Of a stretch of DNA of 64,000 nt, positions 24,739-37,035 are shown piece after piece. The notes under the pieces are model-generated. The model searched no databases, was not told the DNA's origin, and was given only the letters and a program-made list of their open reading frames with translations. Numbering within the stretch: the stretch's first letter is position 1; every line of letters starts with the position of its first letter. The position numbers and the translations under genes are program-made. The DNA comes from Casuarina equisetifolia (Eukaryota > Streptophyta > Magnoliopsida > Fagales > Casuarinaceae): positions 20,399,583 through 20,463,582 of the forward strand of contig CM052359.1 in assembly GCA_028551475.1 (NCBI GenBank), read 5' to 3'.

Positions 24739-25693
24739 GAGAAGAAAACTACGAAAATTGTGGGTTGGATGCTTTGGTTTACGGAGATATATATTTCGTT
24801 GCGTGGTGGAAGGAAGCGGTCTTGCTTTTTGAGGAAGTTGCTCCGATCCATAAATTGGAGGAAGTAGACCAGACGGCTCGACCTTTGTTGCATGAAATAT
24901 ATTTTAAGGCTTTATTGCACGAAATGGATCACATTTGGATTTTGTGAAAACGCAAAGAAAAAGTACTAAGCCCCCTCTGGATTCTTGAGGAGGCGTGGGA
25001 TTGTTGAAGAGCCGTTTAATTTAAAACGACCCTAATATGAATAGTGTTTTGTTACAAGTTTAGTGCAATGTTCACCAACCCCACTCAGAGAGAGGAGTAA
25101 TTCTTTTATTGCCGCCTCATGGATGCTTATCTAACTTAATCGTACTTTACATGATTCTCCATTATGTCTCAATGAAAGCAGATATAAAAACTATAAAAAT
25201 AAAAATGGCTGACGCTAGGGCTAAGCCTGCGGCTAGGCAAGGCAAGATTGCCTCTTGTGGCTGAGGGCATTGGCCGTTGCTGCAAGGGGAAAGCAGGCAG
25301 AAGTAGGGCTTGTTGAGATTCGTCTACATAGCTTCATGCGTTTCAATGTCTAATCATGGGCCATGAATGCAAATTTTAGGAGCTTAGAACAGGCTACTCA
25401 ATGTTATTGTTCTAGTTGTTGTGCAATTGGAGCTACGATAGGACACACTGGTGTGTAATACATGAGCGATGTATTTAGACTCATATGAGAAGCAGCCAAG
25501 TAATTAGTCATGATTGATAAAAAATTTAATCAGAAGTTTTTCAATTAGCGAACTCCAACTCTTCTTTTCAACATTGGTTTCTCCGCACCATCACATCAAA
25601 ATTCCCAGTTTCGGGAATCACTCAAATAACAAATCTAAGCCACCTACTCCTATCATGAGACATATTACAACAAACAGCCTCGATTAGTTGTGC

Positions 25694-26278
25694 CTAAAAG
25701 GCCTCCATAGCAGCCGCTAGTGCAAAAATATCATAATTTTCACGACTGCAGCCATGAATATCTTTGCACCCACACTCATCCCAATTCTTTGTCTTCCCAT
25801 TTCTCCTCCTCCCTATCTCCTCCACTGCGGGAACTTGAACTTTCATCCCCACTTGGAGCTTTGGTGGCTTGAAATCACCATGTCCCGTCGTCGAAACCAT
25901 CGTGACCCACTTCTCCATGTCCGTGTTTGGTGACTCAAAGACTTCTTTCCATGGAATCTCTGCCCTCCCCAAGAGTTTTGAGCGCATAGTTCTCCCAAGT
26001 ACAGGCACTTTGTTCCTCCACCGGAGCTCGAAAACAACGTTTTCTTGCTTTAGGTTGTCCAAGTAATCTTGGTTACCAAAGCAATCCAACGAGAAAGACT
26101 CGTTCCAAGAGAGCTCTGACCTGGAGGAGATTTCTCGGCTGTTAAGCTGAATTCTTCTGTTGTTTCCTGCAGAAAGATAGTATCTGACAAAGAGAGTACC
26201 ATTGGACTTGTCCACGTTTTTGGCTTGTATGATGGACAGTTTACAGCTGTAAGAAGAAAACTGCTCTGGCGCACCCAT
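25694..26278 (-). CDS. C2-like domain protein, unit B copy (intact single exon)
   Basis: A 194-aa frame starting MGAPEQFSSYSCKLSIIQ and ending ALAAAMEAF. It is almost identical to the unit A copy but lacks one residue (NVDKSNG for NVDFKSNG). An upstream in-frame ATG (26284, MPMG) adds two residues and cannot be excluded; the inner ATG matches unit C. The C2-like blocks GTLFVRYYLS, WNESFSLDCFG, NVVFELRWR, PWKEVFES and VGMKVQV and the Cys tail DECGCKD are all present. The frame is open over its full length, so the copy is either recent or constrained. Whether it is expressed separately cannot be seen. Confidence 0.85.
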   Translation of the reverse strand: MGAPEQFSSYSCKLSIIQAKNVDKSNGTLFVRYYLSAGNNRRIQLNSREISSRSELSWNESFSLDCFGNQDYLDNLKQENVVFELRWRNKVPVLGRTMRSKLLGRAEIPWKEVFESPNTDMEKWVTMVSTTGHGDFKPPKLQVGMKVQVPAVEEIGRRRNGKTKNWDECGCKDIHGCSRENYDIFALAAAMEAF

Positions 26279-26360
26279 TGGCAAAGAAAGTAAAAGACGG
26301 GGGCTTGTTTTCTCGAGAAGAAACTTGTGTTTTGTATATGAGACCTAAGGCATCGTGGAC

Positions 26361-26372
26361 ACATATAAATAG
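26361..26372 (-). promoter_or_regulatory. TATA box of the unit B C2-like gene
   Basis: CTATTTATATGT (minus) about 85-95 bp before the ATG, at the position of the unit A TATA box. Confidence 0.65.
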
Positions 26373-26649
26373 TGTTGGCATACTAGGAGGGAAAGGTGGT
26401 ATTGCTTTTTCGAATAGACAATTGTATCTATCTGGACTGGCCACCAGATCTCTTTGTCCTCCTTTGATCCTCTATCCCTTATAATAACATAAAAATGGAT
26501 GCTCTCCGATTCTGTAGAAATTAAAATAAGGTTTTGGGATTGCCTTGCAAGTTGAGACCTTCCTCTACCCGATCGTCCACCACAAAGAAGGGAAGTTATT
26601 GGCACACGTCGATGCTTATCATCTTGGAATTCCACTTCTTTGACTGAAG

Positions 26650-29600
26650 CGGACTTGTAAAAGAAGAAACCAAGCAGTTCCACTTTTGAATGACAAATTG
26701 GGTTCGCGTAGACATATAAATATGTAACTGCTTGTTTTTGGTTAGATATTCATGTATGTAGGAAGCTTCCCTAGCCCCAATGAAAAAGGAAAACCTGGAA
26801 AGTTATGGACACGAAAATTTAAATTAATTAATCAAAAATTCAAATTCAAATATTTTTTTCGACTTAAAGAAACCATTAATTTTCTCTCTTCTTTCTTTTC
26901 TTATCAACAACTTTTCCTCTATGTTCTTCATATTGTTCTTTCGTTTTTTATTATCCAACTCTTCCATATTAATCTTTTGCCCTTTTAACTTTTAGGTCAA
27001 AAGATCTTTAGAAATCGTATAGATTCTATTATGCTATTGAATAAAAGAGAAAAGAAAGAGCCTTAAACCAGTGATCTTCATTTCATGTGGACATATAGAC
27101 GCTTCAAATGGCTCAAAGTCCTGTTGTGGCTCAATATAGCCACGTGCCGGCTAAGACACCTAGAAATCTTTTAACAGGTAGCTTTGGCCATTTGGGCGAT
27201 CCTAAAGCGGGTTTTTTTTGTTATGCTTTTCATTATATCTATTCCATGTCGCAAAAGAAGTAATAAGGTCTTTGTATAATAATAAGGAACAGAGTTTGGG
27301 TTTTTTGCAATAATCAAATGACCATTAAAAGAAGAGGCTGCTTAACATCAATTTTATATTCTCTAAATCATATTATGAAATATTTTTACTCTTTGGTTAA
27401 CTTCTTGGTAAAAGTAAACTAAGTTTAATTGCAATATTATTTTATTTGTACATAAAAATCTTCGTAAGAGGTATTTTTTTCACACTTGTGGTATGATAGA
27501 AATGGTATCGCATCAATTCTTTTTTTTTTCTAAAATCTTTTTCTATAAAAAAGACTTTTTCTTTTAAGAGAACTTTTAAATAAAAATGAATTGTCTAACA
27601 AGATTCATACATATAATACCATCAAAGGCTTTGTTGCTTGATTCATCATACGTTGGATGTGCATTAACCCACCATCACCATCACCACTTGGATAAACTTG
27701 AAATTGCCATGAATCTCAATCTTTTGCTTTCATTTCATTTGAAGTTGTGTATCAAATATAAGCACACTAGTGTACATGTGATTGGAATAGTAGTGTGATG
27801 CAATTATGTATAGATTATTTATAAGGGATAAAACCTTACTTAAATTGTTGTTCAAGTACTTCAATTTAAAACGAATAAAAATGGACAGAAGGACCAAATT
27901 TAATCTAAAACTCTAGGGACTAAATTGAAAGCCAACTTAAACTTCTCAAAAAATATTTGGTAGCATAGCTTTAATTTAATTCCAATTTGTATATACGGAG
28001 ATTTGTTTACTCTTTTTCCTGATCAGTGCTTAGGACAATTTTTGGTTGGCTTTGTGGAAACTTTAGCAATGGTACTGTGACAAGGCTTTATTTTTTCCGA
28101 AAACTACTGTTCAAAGGTACTGTATTAAGCACTTGAATCTGTCTTTAATGGAAATGGATGGAATTATAGAATGCATTAAGTACTTATTATCGTTATCTAC
28201 TGTGTTCTTATCCTGTGCGTGGAGAAACTTAAGCAAAAGTAATGGAGCAAAGCCTTTTCATATACCCCAGTCGCATCTATATTCTTATCTTCACCTATTG
28301 TTATTTACACACAGTGGAGAGGAAATCTCTATTATACTCCCAAGTGGAAGCATACCCAAGGAAGATTTGTATGATACAGCAAGAGGATTTCACTTTACAA
28401 ACCAACAGGCTTGAAAGATCCTCGGAGGATGCTGCTTGTTTTGTTACATAGTTGTGTGGCTATTCTGCACGGCTCCAAGAGCGTTTTCAGTCAGCATGGT
28501 ATTAGTTTACTAGAAAGATGACAAGAGCTTCTAGTCTTTTGGTCTTTCATAATCCACTTGCTAGAGAGAGGGAGAGGTTCCGACGACAATTTGTTAAGAA
28601 GATACACAAGTTACAGGATTTGATCCACAAGTTGCTAAAAAAGTGATAGTTTATGGTGCCTAATGCTTATACACATTCAAGTAGGGTAATCCTCTGATGT
28701 GTATCATTGGAACCTATACTTCCTCAGGATATAGCTTTTGGATCATTCGATAAAAAGGGGGTTTAAAGAATAAAGGAAAATCTGCAACCATGATTTCCAG
28801 CCCAGTGGTTGTAGCACCATGCAAAACGAAGCTATCTAATTGGTGACTTCGGTCCAATGACAGAACTCTTATGTATTATCAACGAGGCTCCTATTTCTTT
28901 TTGTGTAATATCTTCTCATAAAGGGCAGCTTAATTAGATGCGGTATGGGTCAATAATAAATCCAAATCATTAAGAATTGAATAAGCCATTGAAGCCACCC
29001 ATTGATAGGCTGGAAGGTTACACATGGGACACTTGGGACACTTGGGACACTTGCGTTATGAAGCAATCTGCAATTCTTCCTACCGAAGTCGAGGTATCCA
29101 CAAACGTTACAGGCAGCAGAGTAAAATAAGACTGTTCAACTAAACATTGTATCAGAAATATGTAAAAGAAATCCATGACCGTAATAAGCCATGACAAGCC
29201 ATGATTAGCCAACTCGCTAATTCTACCTCCACCTTTCAAGTGGTAAAATTTGATGAGGCCACAAACAACTTTCATTTCAAAAGAGTTCTGTTGGCCATAC
29301 ATAATAGTTTCACCGAAACGTAGGACAGGAAAGCCACATTGGCAGCAACCATTGAAGATGATAAGGGCCGCTCGGAGAAGGGCATAAAACATGAGGATAT
29401 GACAAACAAAAAGGAAAACCACATGCAAAATGAGATGAACACCCTTTGCACCTGCTATTATATTAATGGGGGCTAAGTGACATTATAGATTTTTGAGTTC
29501 TTACAACATATGACTAACCAAATAGCTAATAGGAAAAAGAAAAAAAAAACTGTACAAAAAGGATTTCTTAATGCTATAGAAGCTATGACATGCTTGTACG

Positions 29601-29671
29601 CTACAATATTATTTCCATGTCAACAAAGTCTTTGAACTTGGATTGCTCTAATCAGCTTCTGCTTTGGTCCC
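26650..29671. other. Non-coding part of unit B
   Basis: Counterpart of 19370-22465 in unit A, interrupted by the copia element at its right end. A GGGACACTT tandem has three copies here (29034 on) against two in A. Open frames such as 29018-29428 are not kept in the other units. Confidence 0.6.
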
Positions 29672-29893
29672 TGTCTAAGAAACAAAAAACATTTGAGAAT
29701 TCTGAAGAAACATTAATCTGGTTGAATGGATTTCTCTAATTGCTTAAAGGAGAAATTACTCCCAAAAGAAAAGATATACAAAATGCAAAATTAGGGCAAC
29801 ACCCGTACAAGTTGGGTTTAACCTGAGCCCAACAAATAAAATGTGGCCCAACTAACTAAAGGTCGACCCAACCTAACTAATTACATCTTAACA
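29672..29893 (-). repeat. LTR of the unit B copia element (left)
   Basis: TGTCTAAGA...CATCTTAACA. Matches 36560-36790 in order, including AAAAGAAAAGATAT and CCCAACAAATAAAATGT. Confidence 0.88.
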
Positions 29894-30796
29894 ACCCCCC
29901 TCAAGCTGGTGATTTGTACAAATCAAATACAACAAGCTTGAGAAGAAGATAATTATGTTTTCTACTACATAAACCCTTAATCAACAAGTCTGTAGGTTAC
30001 TTGTGTATGTGAATGCTATAAGTTTGAATCAAACCCTTCTATTGCTTCTTGCAAATGAAATGAAAGTCAATTTCTATATGTTTGGTATGCTCATAAAAGA
30101 TGAGATTGTTCGCAATAAGGATGGCGGATTCATGGTCACAATACAAAGAGATATGTTGCGGGAAAATCACCCATAAATCACCAAGAAGCCCATGCAACCA
30201 AACAATTTTACAGACAACTGTAGCCATAGCTCTATACTCTGCTTTCAAGGATGAATGGGAAACCGTGGCTTGTTTCTTGGTTTTCCAAGAAATCAAAGAG
30301 CCCCCTAACTAGATGCAAAAGCCAATAAGAGATTTTTGTGGCATGGGGTAAATCGTGCAATCAAAATTACAAAAACCAATCATCTAAAAATCCTTTTTAG
30401 GAGACATGAAGATTCCTAAGCCTGAAATACCTTTCAAGTATTTAACAACTTTCAAAGCCATGTCCATATATAAGGTTTTCAAAGCATGCATGAACTGATT
30501 AAGTATCTAAACATGATAGTTGATGTCTGGTTGAGTATGAGTGAGATAGATCAATCACCTAAGAAATTGTTGATATGGACTTGGATTTGCCAATAGAGGG
30601 TCATCAACAAGAACTAGCACACTTGCATCATATTCCAAAAAGGTTATCTTCAAATTTTGATCCATGAGAATCTTGCATGGGTGAGCTTCAAAAAGCCTAG
30701 CTTCATATAGTAACTCTTAACACATATTTGCATTAACTAAAACAAATACCATTCTTTGATTGAGCAATCTAATTCCTAAGAAAAAATTTAGCTTAC

Positions 30797-32069
30797 TGTT
30801 CGGTGAAATCTAAATGCAAGTGAACATGTCGAACAAGTAATATAATGATAAGAAAGATATCGTCCCACAGAGATTGGTGATTACTAGACCAACTAATTAC
30901 TAACGGTGAATAACTCCTAAAATTTATCTAGCAAACCAAATTGATGGATGATAGATTAACTAACTAAGTCTAAGAAAACTTAATAAAAGAAATATGTTAG
31001 AGCATATGACTTCACCATAATTACTAGGTACTAATATTGATTATTTATGCTTGCAAGAGAGATAATATCTATGTGATGGCAGAATTTCCTAATTTATTTA
31101 CTATCCTATGTCTAGGTATAGCAAACCTACTTAGTTCATTAATTCATTATATCTCTATATGTGAATTGAAACAAACCAAATGCATTAGGATCTATGAATA
31201 TTCCCAGTTTACACCAAAAGCCACACAAACAATATGGTATATGTCTATCCATATTTAATTTATGGTTACATATTACAAGAAGCAACTGTATGCTATTTCC
31301 TGTCGGTCTTTAACATGCAAATCAAGTCATCTAAGTGATAGCTAATCACCTAAAAGCATTAAACTCCGTAATATGTAACTTCACATAAATAAAATATCTT
31401 GCAAAACATAATAATCATAAGATTCATACCATCATAATTAGGTTACATCGTAGCTCTAACAAAAATAAACTAAAACATAAAGAAATAATGAGGAAGAATG
31501 GTAATAAGAAATAAAGAAGGCATCTTGAATCCAAGAACAAGAAGTTTGTCACCCTTTTTGTCTTCTCTTCAAGAAAACCTTGAATTCTTGGCTTCTTTCT
31601 TGAGTTGTGCTCAATTTCCTCCCCTCTCTTTTGCCTCTTCTCTTCTCTTAAATAAGGTTTAGGTTTAGACCTATCTCCTATCCTAGTAGAATTGGGTTTT
31701 AGAGACCTAAAACAATTGGGTTTTAGAGATCTAAAATAATTAGGTTTTGAACTCCTAAATTAATTGAGACTTGAATTCCTAACATGACTGGGTTTTCTAT
31801 TTAAATAGAAAATCCAATAACAATAGAAAATCTAATAACAATTATCCAAAGCCCAAGCCCATCTTGACTCTCTTGATCTTGATATTACAATTTTGCCACA
31901 CAATAAGCATCAGGTTCTTCATGTTCATTCCTTTTCTCCTTGCCTCCTTGTGCTACAAAAACAAGATAAATTTAAATAAATAAGAGGAGTTCAAATATTT
32001 TCTCATAAGCATTGTATTATTTATTGCCTAAAAAATAGATAAAATAACTCTATAAAAATAGAGTTATCA
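30797..32069 (-). mobile_element. Solo LTR (about 1.27 kb) nested in the copia element
   Basis: A block foreign to copia pol, with TG...CA ends (TGTTCGGTG...GAGTTATCA on the plus strand) and a perfect 5-bp target duplication, CTTAC, on both sides (30792-30796 and 32070-32074). It lies between the RNase H and reverse-transcriptase parts. One end holds the inverted pair ATAACTCTAT/ATAGAGTTAT; near the other is GATATCGTCCCACAGAG, a type of word common at the ends of long plant LTRs. No internal region or second LTR is present, so it is a solo LTR. The family is probably Ty3/gypsy, by LTR length and motif (inference). Orientation is tentative. Confidence 0.8.
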
Positions 32070-32285
32070 CTTACCTTAGATCCTTTATGTGAAATATGGA
32101 ATATAGATGAGACTTTACATAAGTTATAGTCTTTTCACTATTTCTAATAAGAAATATATCATCAACATAAATCATAATAGCAACAACAGTAGACCCATAC
32201 TGAAGTGTAAACAAAGCATAGTTGTACCAAGATTGCTTAAAACTAGCTTCAAGGAGAGTAATAGTGAATTTGACATACCATTGTT

Positions 32286-32416
32286 TCTTTTTTTTCTTTT
32301 TTCTTTTTACTCATGCACCCAAGGAGGGGGGACAAGGATTTGAACCCATGACTGGTGGGACTGTCAGTCAAGATTTGACTCAGAGAACACCACTGAGCCA
32401 GGGCCCCCGCCCAATT
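32286..32416 (-). mobile_element. tRNA-derived SINE nested in the copia element
   Basis: On the minus strand a pol III A box-like GGCTCAGTGGT is followed at usual spacing by a B box GGGTTCAAATCC, and the copy ends in an A-rich tail (AAAAAGAAAAAAGAAAAAAAAG). It is flanked by TGACATACCATTGTT (32271-32285) and TGGCATACCATTGTT (32417-32431), a 15-bp target duplication with one mismatch, inside the reverse-transcriptase remnant. Length about 130 bp. The SINE family name is not known to me. Confidence 0.85.
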
Positions 32417-35400
32417 TGGCATACCATTGTTGTGAAGCATGTTTAAGCCCATATATAAACTTAAATAAGTGACAAACTTTTGACAAAGCAGTGGTAGAAG
32501 ACTGAGTCCCTGGAGGTAAAAACATGTATATCTTTCCATGTAAATCTCTGTGGAGAAATGCATTATGAACATCCATTTGATGAAGTGGCCAACAAAACAT
32601 GGATGCCAAGACCATGATACATCTAACAATCACCATCTTAGTCATTGGAGAAAATGTCTCCTTAGAATTGATCTCATATCAATGAGTGAAGCCTTTATCC
32701 ACAAGGTGAGCTTTATATCTCTCAATGTATCCATTGACATGATATTTTACCTTGTAAACCCACTTATAACCAACTAATTTACAACCTAAGGGCAAATTAA
32801 CCAACTTCTATGTTTGACTTGCCTCTAATGCATAAAGTTTACTAGCCATAGCATCCACCCACCTTGGATTCCAAATTGCCTCATGATAGTAAAGTGGTTC
32901 TCAAATAGAAGAGATGGAGGCAATGAAGGCATAATGTGTGGGAGATAAGTTGTTGAGGGTCACAAATTGTAAGATAGAATATGGTATGTCTTGGGGACCC
33001 ATTGATAAGGATTTATCAAAGGTAGAAGCTATATGATTGCAATGATAATCATGAGTCCAAATGGGAAGTTTAGACACATTAGGAATGTTTGATAATAGGG
33101 GTAGTGACTACAAGCACCATTTCAGAAGGTGGATCCATAATGGGTGAATTCACAGTGGGTGAATTTATAAGCTCAACAATTGACAAAGGAGAAGAAAATG
33201 GATCTGCATGTGTTAAGGAAGGGGATGACACATCAGGGACATTGGATAAGGAAAAAATATCAAGGATGACAAGCTTAGATGTTGACAACATAGGAAGAGG
33301 CTCATCTGAAGCATTCACTAAATGCACTGAATATGGATCAAGATCCAAAGGGACAAAGGATTGGTCCTCACTTAGTAGGGTGACAATAGGAAATGATTAA
33401 GACTAAGTGAATGGAAAAACTAACTCATAAAATACAACACTTGAATAGTGAAAAAAATGTATGGTAAGGTTTAGAATATGGTAACCCTTTTATGATAAAG
33501 GATATCCCATAGAAACACATGGTCTAGTGTGAGGTGCAAATTTGTCCCCATACAAAATGACAATAACTTAGCACAAACACTTAAAAACTCTAAGATATGA
33601 TATATATGGAGATTTATAAAAAAGAATGTCAAAATGAGTTTTCCTATCTAAAACTGGTGTAGGAAGACTATTAATAATATGGATAGCAGTCTTGACACAC
33701 TCTCCCCAATAACAATCAGGAACATTAGCTTGAAAATGTAAGGTTCCTGTCACATTGAAGAGATGTCGATACTTGCACTTAACTACGTCATTCTATTATG
33801 GAGTATGAATACAAGAACTCTTGTGATGAACTCCACAGAGTTAAGAGGAAAGAGGTATACTCATGACTAAAGAACTCAAATCCATTATTAGAGTGTAACC
33901 TATGAACTTAAGTATGAAATTGGGTTTCTAACATTGAAAAAAAGAAGCGTAAGAAATGCAATGCTTAACTTTTGTACCTTATAAGATATACCTAAATTTC
34001 ACATGAAAAATTATCAATAATGGTTAGAAAGTAATGTAAACCATCATGATTAAGGTTTTAATGTGGATCCCCTATGTCAACATGTATTAACTCAAAAATA
34101 TAGTTCATTCCAAAGGATAAATTGGACAAAAAAACTTTAAGAGATGTATAATAAGAAGAATGACCAAAATGATAATGTCATAACATCTGTTTATTATTTA
34201 AAACATTGTTCTTAAATATAGTGTTTTGACACACATTCAAAAGTTTTGATAATTGTAAAGAAGACATCTGTTGTGGTAGCTGGTGGAGACATTAAGTGAT
34301 ATAAACGATGCTCAACCCTGCCTAACCCCAATATTATCCAAGTCAAATGGTATTAAAAAAACAAAAGTGTGGGTAAAAGGTAACCTAACAAGAACTATCA
34401 AAAGTAAATTTGGCAACTTACAAAAGTTTGAACTTAAAGGAAGGAACATATAAAATGTTATAAACTATGACGAAAGGAGAAATATGAACAATCCTAATGT
34501 GAGTAACAACCATACTACTATTATCAAGTAGATTAACCCAAATAAGGTTTGATACGTATGATTAAATGTTCTCCATGCATGTGAGATTGCATATAATGTG
34601 GTTACTCACCCTTGAATCAATAAGTCAATCAAATAAAGATAAATTTTACAATGAAGAAACGGTACTTACAAAGTTTGTCATAGGCTTAGTAGGCCCAAAG
34701 TAGTTGAGAAGTTGAACCACTTATTGATATTGCTCAGGCGTGAAGGTCTGACCATAAAGGCTAGCTATTTGTGCTCGAATGGCATTACTCATAGAAGGTT
34801 ATGGTTGATCCCTAAACTTGACACTAATTGCATGTGTCAATCAAGTACTTGTTCCTTTCTTCCTCTGATTCTTGGGCTTGTTAGGAAATCCAACTAGTTG
34901 AAAACATTTATCCTTGGTATGTTTTAGCCAACAACAATACTCATAAAAGAAACTTGATCCTCTTTGTCCAGATCCAACACTAGATGGAGCTCTTGGATTT
35001 CCCATTATAACAAATGAGTTATCTTTCTAATTGGTTTTAAACCCCCTTTCAAAGGACACAAGGGATTGTACAACAAAGGCAATCAAATATATTCTTCCAT
35101 TGTGGAGGAATAAGGCTCTGGGAATTAATGTTGCTTCAGACTATGGCATAGAGAGGCTGAAGTACAAGCAGAAAATGCATAACATGTTCAAATTCCCTCT
35201 ATGCTACCAATAAACTCAAAAAATTGCTGCCAATAAACTCAAAAAATTGTATGTGCATTTATTACACTTGCATTTGATTCTTGGCAGACACTTATCTAGT
35301 TCTGCCCATAACTTTGAAAGATGAGTAAAATACTTGGCTATTGATTCATTTGGCAATCGTTTTACTTCTCCAAGTTGCTATCCAAATCATATCAACATGT

Positions 35401-35966
35401 CCTAATGATCTTGGAATACCGAGTTTCCAACATTTTCAAGGCCTTTCAAGTAATATTACAAAGGGAAATAACATGCTTTATTTTTTCCGAAACAAAGTTC
35501 ATCAACTAAGACAAAACCACCAAATTACACTTATCCCAATGACTTCCCCTTACAACATCATCATGTGGCCTAGGTAGGTTCCCATTTACCATATCCAATT
35601 TGTCTCAAGAACCTAATGCAATTTGCGTTTTCCTCATCCATGGTTGGTAGTTAGCCAAACTAGTAAGCAACTGAAGGACTACAATGGTGGTAGAAACATT
35701 ATTGGGACCCAACACAAGTGGATTTGTTGCCTTGAACAGATTGGGGTTTTTTTTATGAACAGATCTTCCCATCCATGGTGGCAAACTCACAAGATGATTC
35801 GCCAAAGGATGGAGGCAGAGACGATGATAGTGGCAAGAAGAAGCAAGTCTTCGCTATAACCTCATGACTTGAAATAGGTGCGCGCAGGTAGGGATCCAAA
35901 TTATGGGACTTGACTAGTAACGTTGGATAATTAAGGGCAAAATGGTAATTTTGCCCTTAAATTAAG

Positions 35967-36190
35967 TGAAACGGTGCACGTAATCAAAACACACTGTAAG
36001 AGGGGAAAAAAATAAAATTTTCTTGACTTAAGTGAAATTGTGCATGGAGGAGAGCAAAACGCACCATTTAAGGGATAAAAATGTAATTTTTCCTAACTTA
36101 GGTGAAATAGTGCGTATAGGAAAGCAAAAATGCATTGTATAGGGGTAAAAATGTAATTTTAACATTAACGATTAAATGAAACGGTGCATA
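35967..36190. repeat. Tandem repeat in the leader of the unit B copia element
   Basis: The word TGAAACGGTGCA (or TGAAATAGTGCG and similar) recurs at 35967, 36033, 36103 and 36177, giving units of about 66-74 bp that share GGGGTAAAAATGTAATTTT. It lies between gag and the primer site. Confidence 0.75.
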
Positions 36191-36559
36191 TAGACTAGAA
36201 TGAACTGAAGGGTAGAAAAGTAAAATCAAACCCCAAAATATCTCTAGGGACATACTGAACGCACTATTTGAAACAAGTTTTGACAAAAAAACATGTCCTA
36301 AACGAATCGTGCAATGGAAGATTATGACATACCAAGAATAATGAAAATTGGAAAATCAAATGGAAATTAAAAAACTGAATAATAGAATAGACTCAAAGGA
36401 AAAATAGGATCAGAACACAAATCCTTTCTCAACCAACATGAATCAAACGAGTATTACCTAAGTTCTAAAGATTAAAGCACCAAGAGATACAAAGAAAAGA
36501 GAAAATCAACATAAAAAAATACTAGATTAATCAGAAACTTAGGTTGGCTCTTGATACCA

Positions 36560-36790
36560 TTTAAGACATGAAAAACGTCTAAGAATTCTAAAGAAACATG
36601 AATATGGTAGAACTAATATTTTTGATTGCTTAAAGGGGAAATTACACCCAAAAAGAAAAGATATTCAAAATGAAAAATTAAGGCAACACTCGTATGGGTC
36701 AAGTTTAACCTTAGCCCAACAAATAAAATGTAGCCTAACTAACTAAAGGCCAACCTAACTTAACTAATTACATATAATTACATCTTAACA
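36560..36790 (-). repeat. LTR of the unit B copia element (right)
   Basis: Ends CATCTTAACA like its partner. Its inner edge is next to the primer-binding site, so this is the 5' LTR in element orientation. Confidence 0.86.
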
Positions 36791-36950
36791 CCTTAGGAGG
36801 ACAAAGCACTAATTCATGGCATGTCTTAAAAAAAATCAATTTGATTAACGCATCCAACCTTGGCTTTCTCCCCATCCTAATGTGTAAGAAATAATAATAT
36901 CTCACATAAATAATGAAAAGTTAGATTGTAAATGCTAGAAAAGACATATT

Positions 36951-37035
36951 CATTGCTTCATTGAACATAGTTCCTAGTTATCCTCACCATTAATTACCAC
37001 AACTCCATTGAATGGAATGATATTAGTGTTGGATG
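36951..37035 (-). pseudogene. Orphan copy of the last ABCD1 exon, unit B
   Basis: After a ...GGCAG acceptor the sequence matches the real terminal exon base by base over about 85 bp, but substitutions have destroyed the reading (for example ATTCCATTCAATGGAGTTG for ATTCCATTCGACGGAGTTG) and a stop interrupts the NWEL block. It is more decayed than the unit A copy. Confidence 0.8.

Larger units (their letters stand above)
29672..36790 (-). mobile_element. Ty1/copia LTR retrotransposon, decayed, with nested insertions, in unit B
   Basis: An element of about 7.1 kb splitting the ABCD1 3' flank copy of unit B; in A and D the two sides are joined (…CTTTGGTCCC/AGGAGGACA…). The LTRs are 29672-29893 and 36560-36790. 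The primer site TGGTATCAAGAGCC (minus) lies at 36546-36559 and the purine tract GCTTGAGGGGGGT (minus) beside the left LTR. Parts in coding order: leader with tandem repeats, gag remnant, integrase (around 33753-33568), reverse transcriptase (around 32870-32440), RNase H (30296-30039, with EYRAMA and DHESAI blocks). It contains a solo LTR (30797-32069) and a SINE (32286-32416). It is broken in many places and old. Confidence 0.92.

Noticed and set aside
29018-29428. 136-codon minus-strand frame in unit B
   Set aside because: Interrupted in the other units and lies in ABCD1 downstream sequence; no recognisable protein.
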